Positions 1 through 4,488 of a stretch of DNA of 5,080 bases are shown in pieces. Origin of the DNA: Ruminococcus sp. (GTDB lineage Bacteria; Bacillota; Clostridia; Oscillospirales; Ruminococcaceae). Location of the stretch: contig DMBA01000226.1 of the NCBI GenBank assembly GCA_003446315.1, positions 1-5,080 of the forward strand, in the 5' to 3' direction. How positions within the stretch are numbered: position 1 is the stretch's first letter; each line of letters starts with the position of its first letter. Both the position numbers and the translations under genes were made by a program. Below the pieces are notes generated by a model. It was given only the letters and a program-made list of their open reading frames with translations, did not search any database and was not told where the DNA came from.

Positions 1-1085
1 GGTTTGGCTGGTATGGCTTCAACGGCGCGGCATGTACGAGCACCGGACAGCTCGCATCGGTCTTTGTCACAACGACGGTTGCACCGGCAATTGCAACGGT
101 CACCTGCATGATCTTCACATGGGTAAAGTACGGCAAGCCGGATGTTTCGATGTGTCTGAACGCATCCCTTGCCGGATTGGTGGGCATCACAGCGGGCTGT
201 GATGTCATGGATGTAGCCGGCTCCGGTATTGTCGGCATTGTATCGGGACTGCTTGTTTGCTTTGGTGTCTGGCTGCTTGATTATGTGCTGCACATTGACG
301 ATCCGGTCGGTGCAGTTGCGGTGCACATGATGAACGGCATCTGGGGCACCATTGCGGTTGGTTTGTTTGCAACGACCTCTGTACCGGGAAATGACAGCTT
401 TACCGGTTTATTCTACGGCGGCGGATTTGATCTGCTTGGCAAGCAGCTTCTTGGATTTGTGTCTGTAGCGGCATGGACAGCGATCATGATGACGATTGTA
501 TTTTTGGTCATCAAGCACACGATCGGTCTGCGCGCATCGGAGCAGGAAGAGATTCTCGGCATGGATGCGGCAGAGCACGGTTTGGTCAGCTCTTACGCAG
601 ATTTTGCACCTGCAATGGGCGAAGCGGCAATGGCAGGCTATCCGGAACATGGTGAAGCGGTCGAAGCAAAGCCCGCACCGGCAGTGCGCGTGACGGCGGA
701 GCAGGATGCATCGCATCCGAAGATGACAAAGGTGGCAGTGGTATTCAATCAGGAGAAGCTGCATCACTTTATTCACGCGATGGAGCGCATCGGCATCACG
801 GGCGTAACGGTCACGAATGTCATGGGCTGCGGCATTCAGAAGTCGAATCATTATTATCGCGGCGCAAAGATGAGTGCAACGCTGCATCCGAAGATCAAGG
901 CAGAAATCGTTGTCTGCAAAGTACCGGTCGAAACGGTCATCAAAACGGCACGCGAGGTGCTTTATACCGGACAGGTCGGCGACGGCAAGATCTTCACATA
1001 TCCGGTAGAACAGGTCGTCAAGGTGCGAACCGGCTCTGTAGATTATGACGCACTCCAGAGCGAGGAACTGCCGGAAACTGATTAA
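1..1085 (+). CDS. amt: Ammonium transporter (Amt) fused to C-terminal P-II signalling domain; 5' end missing
   Basis: The reading frame is open from base 3 at the window edge (FGWYGFNGAA...) to TAA at 1083-1085, so about 360 C-terminal residues are visible and the N-terminal Amt helices lie upstream. The FGWYGFN block, the ASLAGLVGITAGCD block and DDPVGAVAVHMMNGIWG, whose His should be the second of the twin pore histidines, are typical of the Amt/MEP/Rh channels that move ammonium across the cytoplasmic membrane. RASEQEEILGMDAAEHG is the conserved cytosolic Amt tail. A roughly 45-residue Ala/Pro/Glu-rich linker follows. Then, from base 723, comes a whole P-II domain: MTKVAVVFNQEKL, the T-loop with QKSNHYYRGAK, the ATP-binding GQVGDGKIF and a final VRTG. 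In most bacteria P-II (GlnK) is a separate protein that blocks the channel when nitrogen is plentiful; here it is in cis. The T-loop has RGAKM where the uridylylated Tyr (RGAEY) of enterobacterial proteins would be, so control by UMP is unlikely. The family and fusion call is secure; the regulatory reading is inference. Confidence 0.95.
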   Translation, partial: FGWYGFNGAACTSTGQLASVFVTTTVAPAIATVTCMIFTWVKYGKPDVSMCLNASLAGLVGITAGCDVMDVAGSGIVGIVSGLLVCFGVWLLDYVLHIDDPVGAVAVHMMNGIWGTIAVGLFATTSVPGNDSFTGLFYGGGFDLLGKQLLGFVSVAAWTAIMMTIVFLVIKHTIGLRASEQEEILGMDAAEHGLVSSYADFAPAMGEAAMAGYPEHGEAVEAKPAPAVRVTAEQDASHPKMTKVAVVFNQEKLHHFIHAMERIGITGVTVTNVMGCGIQKSNHYYRGAKMSATLHPKIKAEIVVCKVPVETVIKTAREVLYTGQVGDGKIFTYPVEQVVKVRTGSVDYDALQSEELPETD

Positions 1086-1117
1086 GACAACTTCTTACAT
1101 CTCATTTCCTTACAAAG

Positions 1118-1153
1118 CGATGAGGGCACGGTCATTTGACTGTGCCCTTGTCG
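1118..1153 (+). terminator. Long stem-loop after amt, probable terminator without a clear T-tract
   Basis: The core GGGCACGGTCA (1124-1134) pairs with TGACTGTGCCC (1137-1147) with one G-T wobble, and the pairing extends outward to 1118/1153 through two more wobbles. This gives about 16 bp around a four-base loop. It begins 32 bases after the amt stop. The bases after the core are TTGTCG, not a T-run, so it may stop transcription poorly or mainly protect the 3' end of the mRNA. Confidence 0.5.
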
Positions 1154-1249
1154 TATCCGGATGCTGCATGAAAACAGCGCAGCATCGTGATATTTGTCTG
1201 TTTTACAATTCAATACAGTATCATTGAAGCTGCAAGTTCACCGGATACG
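1152..1249. other. Possible three-arm RNA fold between amt and ybaK
   Basis: A perfect 9-bp inverted repeat, CGTATCCGG (1152-1160) and CCGGATACG (1241-1249), encloses two smaller hairpins. One is GATGCTGC (1160-1167) with GCAGCATC (1179-1186), an 8-bp stem followed by a T-rich stretch ending in TTTT at 1201-1204. The other is TTCAAT (1209-1214) with ATTGAA (1223-1228). Together they could form a three-way junction. It lies upstream of the ybaK promoter, so it would be transcribed only by read-through from amt or from an unseen start. The first hairpin alone could be a backup terminator. Matches of this size can occur by chance; no known RNA family is recognised. Confidence 0.25.
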
Positions 1250-1273
1250 CATATGCAAATTCGGTGTGAATTG

Positions 1274-1302
1274 TTGCTTTTTTCCTTTTTATATGCTATA
1301 AT
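1274..1302 (+). promoter_or_regulatory. Vegetative (sigma-A type) promoter of ybaK
   Basis: TTGCTT (1274-1279) and TATAAT (1297-1302) are separated by 17 bases. TG occurs one base before the -10 box, which makes an extended -10. Transcription should begin near 1309, leaving a leader of about 26 bases before the ybaK start with room for only the ribosome-binding site. Confidence 0.8.
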
Positions 1303-1334
1303 AAGAATCATCAAAAGAAGAATAGAGGGGTTTT

Positions 1335-1820
1335 ATGGCAAAACAGCAAAAAACCAACGCAATGCGGATCTTAGAGCAAAAAAAGCTGCCGCATCGTGTC
1401 AATTATTATGAATGCGGCACCTTCACAGATGCCGTTCAAATTGCACAAATGCTGGAGCAGGATCCGGAACAGACCTTCAAAACACTGATGTGCGTGGGAA
1501 AAAGCGGCGAGCATTATGCCTTTGTGATGCAGGGAACCGCAGAAATGGATCTGAAAAAGGCGGCGGCTGCTGCCGGTGAGAAGTCGGTGCAGCTTTTGCC
1601 GGTCAAGGAAATCCAAGCTGTTACCGGATATATCCGCGGCGGTTGTACTGCGATCGGGATGAAAAAGGACTATCCTGTTTTTCTGGATGAAACAGCGCTG
1701 CTTTATGATGAGATCATTGTCAGCGGGGGAAAACTCGGCACGCAGATTTTTCTTTCGCCGGATGCATTCCTCTCTGCCACCAACGGCAAAACCGCCGATT
1801 TGCAATTGAAATCATCGTAA
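1335..1820 (+). CDS. ybaK: Cys-tRNA(Pro) deacylase, YbaK/EbsC family
   Basis: This 161-residue cytosolic protein has the full usual length of the single-domain YbaK/EbsC family. The family hydrolyses Cys-tRNA(Pro) mischarged by prolyl-tRNA synthetase and so guards proline codons. Family marks in order are an N-terminal KTNAMRILEQKKLPH segment, FKTLMCVGKSGEHYAFVM (the family's catalytic lysine should be Lys49), VTGYIRGGCTAIGMKKDYPVFLDETAL, and IIVSGGKLGTQIFLSPDAF near the C-terminus. The glycine-rich loop reads GGCTAIG where E. coli YbaK has a proline (SP); this may be a lineage variant. ATG 1335 is chosen because AGAGGGG (1324-1330) sits four to six bases upstream and a strong promoter is just ahead. 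The gene is preceded by amt with its own stem-loop and followed by a terminator at 1965-2010, so it is probably monocistronic. A related deacylase with slightly different tRNA specificity (ProXp type) is the main alternative. Confidence 0.93.
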   Translation: MAKQQKTNAMRILEQKKLPHRVNYYECGTFTDAVQIAQMLEQDPEQTFKTLMCVGKSGEHYAFVMQGTAEMDLKKAAAAAGEKSVQLLPVKEIQAVTGYIRGGCTAIGMKKDYPVFLDETALLYDEIIVSGGKLGTQIFLSPDAFLSATNGKTADLQLKSS

Positions 1821-1930
1821 ATACGAAGAAAACAGTACAGCTTCAAAAGTCAGTCACATAGCGGTCAAGCGGCGGCGGCATATCATTTCATCGCGTTGCT
1901 CCAGCCATACGCCATCCTATTCCGCATGTG

Positions 1931-1952
1931 TTTATGTTAATTTTAACATAAA
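1931..1952. promoter_or_regulatory. Perfect 22-bp AT-rich palindrome, possible operator
   Basis: TTTATGTTAA and TTAACATAAA are exact reverse complements separated only by TT. A two-base loop is too tight for a good RNA hairpin, which favours a dimeric protein-binding site or a by-product of AT richness. The TGTTAA/TTAACA half-sites resemble the clostridial Rex box, but the spacer is two bases where Rex sites have four. No promoter or gene start lies directly next to it. Confidence 0.35.
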
Positions 1953-1964
1953 TTCTTTATAAAA

Positions 1965-2010
1965 TAAAAAGCCTGAACGTATTTTGGAGAGATGCGTTCA
2001 GGCTTTTTTA
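1965..2010. terminator. Bidirectional intrinsic terminator
   Basis: GCCTGAACG (1971-1979) pairs perfectly with CGTTCAGGC (1995-2003), extended by a T-G and an A-T pair. A six-T run follows on the plus strand and AAAAA precedes the stem, so it has the form of an intrinsic terminator on both strands. On the plus strand it would end ybaK transcripts about 150 bases after the stop codon. No minus-strand gene runs into it within the window. Confidence 0.85.
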
Positions 2011-2046
2011 TCTCGCAGCAACCGGTATTGCGGCAAATCATGCCCC

Positions 2047-2130
2047 TATTTCCGCAAAAAAACGATTTGGACTGATAAGATTTTAGAAAGTTACATAACC
2101 TACTATTTTTTCGCCGTTTCTGCGGAAATA
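2047..2130. repeat. Spaced 10-bp inverted repeat
   Basis: TATTTCCGCA (2047-2056) and TGCGGAAATA (2121-2130) are exact reverse complements 64 bases apart. Inside them AAACG (2060-2064) can also pair with CGTTT (2115-2119) after a small bulge. The unit could be the two arms of a long RNA stem or the ends of a small remnant element. No family is recognised and the interior has no coding signs. Confidence 0.35.
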
Positions 2131-2311
2131 TCATCGAAAGCCGATCAAACTGTAATAATCCGGACAATTCTGCCGGTTTCCGTCAAATTCCGGTCAAATG
2201 CATCATTCTGCGGGATAAATCCGTTTTTTTGGCGCATAATAGATGCGTCTGCAAGCAACTTTGCACGCAGATCATTGGCAGACTTTTCTGCCGGAAAGGA
2301 ATGCAAATCTC

Positions 2312-2632
2312 ATGAAAAAAGCACACCAAATTTCCGCTGTCCTGACCGTTGCAGCCATCGGCGGCGTTCTCATGACAGGCTGCGGCACCACCCGAAATAC
2401 GGCTGAACAGGTGCCGGATCATTCTGCGGTGACCGGTACAACAGGACACACCGAACACAAAGCCGATGCCACGGATACAACCAAAGATCGGGACGGCGAC
2501 CCCTTTGACTACGATGAACAGCCGCATGCGACTTCCGGCCCGGATATCGTGGATCGGGCGGAAAGCGCGGTTGACCGTGCGGAAACTGCCATCGACCGCA
2601 TCAAAGATAAAATGGATAAAAATGCCCGATAA
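2312..2632 (+). CDS. Small putative lipoprotein with C-terminal heptad-repeat helix
   Basis: This 106-residue protein has a signal peptide of the lipoprotein type: MKK, a hydrophobic stretch (about residues 8-21) and the lipobox LMTGC with Cys24 as the predicted lipidated residue. The mature part should sit on the outer face of the membrane. After Cys24 comes a Thr/Asp/His-rich, probably disordered region (25-75). It ends in three consecutive heptads, VDRAESA, VDRAETA and IDRIKDK (80-100), with hydrophobic residues spaced as in an amphipathic or coiled-coil helix; two near-identical 21-base units encode the first two. ATG 2312 is preferred over an in-frame ATG 69 bases upstream because the signal peptide starts there and GGAAAGGA (2293-2300) lies 11 bases ahead, a slightly long spacing. 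I do not recognise a family and cannot assign a function. Its 3' end faces the minus-strand regulator gene. Confidence 0.8.
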   Translation: MKKAHQISAVLTVAAIGGVLMTGCGTTRNTAEQVPDHSAVTGTTGHTEHKADATDTTKDRDGDPFDYDEQPHATSGPDIVDRAESAVDRAETAIDRIKDKMDKNAR

Positions 2633-2670
2633 ACAATAAAAAAGCATTTTTCTCCCAAATCATTGCAATG

Positions 2671-2710
2671 ATGCCCGAAAGTTCGCCATTACACCGGCGC
2701 TTTCGGGCAT
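2671..2710. terminator. Hairpin between convergent genes, probable shared terminator
   Basis: ATGCCCGAAAG (2671-2681) pairs exactly with CTTTCGGGCAT (2700-2710). After a two-base bulge, CGCC (2684-2687) pairs with GGCG (2696-2699) around an eight-base loop. It lies between the lipoprotein stop (2632) and the regulator stop (2730), where a shared terminator is expected. Neither side has a clean T-run, so efficiency is uncertain. A second, weaker inverted repeat, AAAAATGC (2618-2625) with GCATTTTT (2644-2651), overlaps the lipoprotein stop codon and might also act as a terminator. Confidence 0.55.
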
Positions 2711-2729
2711 ATGCTTTCGATCAGCAGGA

Positions 2730-3344
2730 TCATTCTTTTGTGAGTACCTTTTTGTGGTAGCCCTTCTGTTTGCAATAAGGGCAGCGCAGTTTTCGCGTTG
2801 TGCCGTAATGCACAGACCAGATCACCGCGTGAACAGACGGCACATATCGCTTTTGGCATGCCGGACATTCATAATATCCGGCAGCATGCTCCAGCATCAC
2901 GCCGTATATGATCGCCGGAATCACCAGCAGTGTGGCTGCAATAAACAAAATCACACTCCATACAGCAGCGTAAGGTGCAAGCAAAAATCCCGCAGCCATC
3001 ATCCCAAGCGATGCAATCACTGCCGTTGTAATCAGTACGGTTTCCGCTTGCAGCAGCTTTTTGTTCGCTTGCTCCTCCTGCTGCTTCATCTCCATGAGCA
3101 GTTGCTCTGCCGTTTCTTTGTATGCTTCCATCGCAATGTGTTCCCCTGTCAGCAGTTCATTGACATTGATCTTTAACAATTCACACAGTGCCTGCATAAT
3201 GGATACGTCCGGCATGTTTTTTCCGTTCTCCCATTTCGATACTGCCCGATCTGTGATCCCCAGCTTTTCGGCAAGCGCTGCCTGTGTATAGCCGTTCTCT
3301 TTCCGGCAGGCTGCTATGAACTTTCCGATCTTTTCCTGATCCAT
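2730..3344 (-). CDS. XRE-family HTH regulator with two membrane helices and a C-terminal zinc ribbon
   Basis: The N-terminal residues 5-66 are a classic XRE/Cro-C1 helix-turn-helix: CRKENGYTQAALAEKLGITDRAVSKWENGKNMPD, then a helix ending LKINVNELLTGE. A charged, Gln/Glu-rich helix (about 70-100) follows and may form a coiled coil. Two hydrophobic segments (about 102-123 and 126-150) look like a membrane hairpin. The C-terminal part carries CPAC (Cys160, Cys163) and CPYC (Cys188, Cys191), a spacing expected for a zinc ribbon. With two membrane passes, both the DNA-binding and zinc domains would face the cytosol, giving a membrane-tethered regulator. Similar HTH-plus-membrane proteins are common in Firmicutes; their targets and signals are mostly unknown, and none can be assigned here. 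The start is supported by GGAGGG seven bases upstream of ATG 3344 and by a promoter just before it. The gene seems monocistronic because the upstream operon ends in a terminator. Confidence 0.88.
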   Translation of the reverse strand: MDQEKIGKFIAACRKENGYTQAALAEKLGITDRAVSKWENGKNMPDVSIMQALCELLKINVNELLTGEHIAMEAYKETAEQLLMEMKQQEEQANKKLLQAETVLITTAVIASLGMMAAGFLLAPYAAVWSVILFIAATLLVIPAIIYGVMLEHAAGYYECPACQKRYVPSVHAVIWSVHYGTTRKLRCPYCKQKGYHKKVLTKE

Positions 3345-3368
3345 ACGGGAACCCTCCTTTCATGTTCC

Positions 3369-3397
3369 ATCCTACCACATTTGCCGCCTTTTTACAA
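3369..3397 (-). promoter_or_regulatory. Promoter of the XRE regulator gene
   Basis: Read on the minus strand, TTGTAA (3397-3392) and TAGGAT (3374-3369) are 17 bases apart, close to sigma-A consensus. The leader to ATG 3344 would be about 15-20 bases. A small inverted repeat, AACC-ATC-GGTT (3400-3410), lies directly upstream of the -35 box and could be an operator, possibly for autoregulation, but it is short enough to be chance. Confidence 0.6.
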
Positions 3398-3427
3398 CGA
3401 ACCATCGGTTGATATGGCTGCAATTGG

Positions 3428-3452
3428 CTGCCGGATTTCACTCAACCGGCAG
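3428..3452. other. Short hairpin upstream of the regulator promoter
   Basis: CTGCCGG (3428-3434) pairs with CCGGCAG (3446-3452) across an 11-base loop. It lies between the sortase operon's terminator and the regulator promoter in a gene-free stretch of 223 bases. There is no T-run on either side. It could be a second weak stop for read-through or a protein site; nothing distinguishes these. Confidence 0.3.
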
Positions 3453-3497
3453 TAGAGATGCGAAAAAGTACATAAAGCCGTTGTTTTTCTATCTGCT

Positions 3498-3549
3498 AAA
3501 AAAACGCCGTTGTATCTCTGACGGTATCATCGGAAATACAATGGCGTTT
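3498..3549 (-). terminator. Intrinsic terminator of the sortase operon
   Basis: Bases 3502-3515 and 3536-3549 pair as a 14-bp stem (AAACGCC-G-TTGTAT with ATACAA-T-GGCGTTT, one G-T wobble) around a 20-base loop. On the minus strand the stem ends GGCG followed by seven T residues. It starts 19 bases after the stop codon of the membrane-protein gene, which is the usual place. Confidence 0.88.
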
Positions 3550-3567
3550 CTTCAAATCCAATTCTGC

Positions 3568-4467
3568 TTAATGTCTCGCATGTTTGACTGATTCATGATT
3601 TCTGCGCCGCAGATGCAGCACCAAAAACAGCAGATATATCACCGCTGCCGCAATCAGTCCGCCGATCGCCGTGACAATCACTGCATGCGTCAGCATATAA
3701 AGATATCCCGTGACGGCTGCAAATGTCTGATCCGTTTTGATTGCAAACCGGTCAAACCATCGCTCATGCTGTAACCATGCCGCCGGAATCAGCAGCACGA
3801 CCGATGCGATCGCTGCCGCTGTTGCTGTCCAATAAAAGAAATGTTCCCGTTCCTGATGATGCACCAGCAGCAGCACAAGAATCACTAACGCACAGGCTGC
3901 AAACATGCCCGCTGCAAGAAATCCTGCCCACGGCGCAAACCGCTTCGCCTGCTTCAGGACACCGGCATCGTTCAACTGCCCGAACCGGAATACATCACAT
4001 GCATTCAGGATCTTTTCTTCCGTTGCATCTGCCGATTGCCGGAACGCTTCTTCAAATGCCGCATCCTGCGCGATGTTGTGCTCCTCTGCATACTGCACAA
4101 AGAAGGTATGCAGCGCCTGATCCAGCTCCGTGAAATCAGGCGTTACGCCCAAGGTCGCTGTATTGCCGCATATATATGCAAACCCGTTTGTGACGGTCTC
4201 CTCTATGATCGGTTTCAGCTTCTCCGCTTCTATGAATTCCAGTACCACTTTCGTCGGAATGCCGGTCGTGTTTTCCTCTGTGTGGAATTGCTCCACCAGT
4301 GCTTCCTGTACCTTTTCCGGCAGCCCCGCTGTTGCTGTCAGCGATGCGATCTTGCCGGTATTCAGGGCGCAAAACTGCACTGTGCCGGCTCCCGCCGCGC
4401 CGATCATCAGGAAGATCAGAAGCAGGGTGAGTATGATACTGACAATATATGTTGACGGTTGTTTCAA
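3568..4467 (-). CDS. Four-helix membrane protein of unknown function, downstream of sortase (TTG start)
   Basis: This 299-residue protein has four predicted membrane helices (about 7-29, 178-202, 211-233 and 261-286). The tail LRRRNHESVKHARH is positively charged and should be cytosolic, which places residues 30-177 outside the cell as a roughly 150-residue soluble domain and leaves a second short outer loop at 234-258. The outer domain is rich in Glu, Thr and Ala, is probably mostly helical, and has three Cys (33, 100, 157). No catalytic motif or known family is recognised, and no LPXTG-type sorting signal precedes the last helix. The gene begins 21 bases after the sortase stop, in the same frame, so co-expression and a surface-related role with the sortase are likely but inferred. 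The start must be TTG 4467: there is no ATG or GTG between the sortase stop and that codon, a strong ribosome-binding site precedes it, and the first helix begins just after it. Confidence 0.85.
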   Translation of the reverse strand: MKQPSTYIVSIILTLLLIFLMIGAAGAGTVQFCALNTGKIASLTATAGLPEKVQEALVEQFHTEENTTGIPTKVVLEFIEAEKLKPIIEETVTNGFAYICGNTATLGVTPDFTELDQALHTFFVQYAEEHNIAQDAAFEEAFRQSADATEEKILNACDVFRFGQLNDAGVLKQAKRFAPWAGFLAAGMFAACALVILVLLLVHHQEREHFFYWTATAAAIASVVLLIPAAWLQHERWFDRFAIKTDQTFAAVTGYLYMLTHAVIVTAIGGLIAAAVIYLLFLVLHLRRRNHESVKHARH

Positions 4468-4476
4468 GTCGATCTG

Positions 4477-4486
4477 CCCCCTTCCT
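4477..4486 (-). promoter_or_regulatory. Ribosome-binding site that fixes the TTG start
   Basis: Read on the minus strand, AGGAAGGGGG sits nine bases before TTG 4467 and starts two bases after the sortase stop codon. This close placement suggests translational coupling between the two genes. Confidence 0.75.
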
Positions 4487-4488
4487 GC

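Larger units (their letters stand above)
1821..2311. other. Long intergenic region, no convincing gene
   Basis: About 490 bases separate ybaK from the lipoprotein gene. In order they hold a GC-richer patch (about 1860-1900, with GCGGCGGCGGC) embedded in AT-rich DNA, an AT-only palindrome (1931-1952), a strong bidirectional terminator (1965-2010), a spaced 10-bp inverted repeat (2047/2130) and three CCG-(G/A)TCAAA-like repeats at 2141, 2180 and 2190. A T7 run follows at 2224-2230. CATAAT at 2235-2240 could be a -10 box for the lipoprotein, but there is no good -35 at the right distance. Open frames on both strands here cross the terminator and have no ribosome-binding site or family resemblance. 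Confidence 0.6.

Noticed and set aside
408..887. 159-residue open frame on the minus strand inside amt
   Set aside because: It is antisense to a strongly conserved Amt/P-II coding frame, rich in Cys, His and Arg as shadow frames are, and has no ribosome-binding site.
1371..1805. 144-residue open frame opposite ybaK
   Set aside because: It lies antisense within a clearly recognised YbaK gene and shows no family features.
1931..1952. Rex (NADH-sensing repressor) operator
   Set aside because: Half-sites look similar, but the spacer is two bases and not four, and no promoter or fermentation gene adjoins it.
1943..2167. 74-residue minus-strand open frame in the long intergenic region
   Set aside because: It runs through the bidirectional terminator, has no convincing ribosome-binding site and looks compositionally random.
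1984..2406. 140-residue plus-strand open frame before and into the lipoprotein gene
   Set aside because: It starts inside the terminator hairpin and overlaps the lipoprotein in another frame; that gene has a proper signal peptide and ribosome-binding site.
2183..2647. 154-residue minus-strand open frame opposite the lipoprotein gene
   Set aside because: It has no ribosome-binding site and is antisense to a gene with a clear lipobox and heptad pattern.
3409..3591. 60-residue plus-strand open frame in the regulator-sortase gap
   Set aside because: It crosses the sortase operon's terminator stem and overlaps the end of the membrane-protein gene; no ribosome-binding site.
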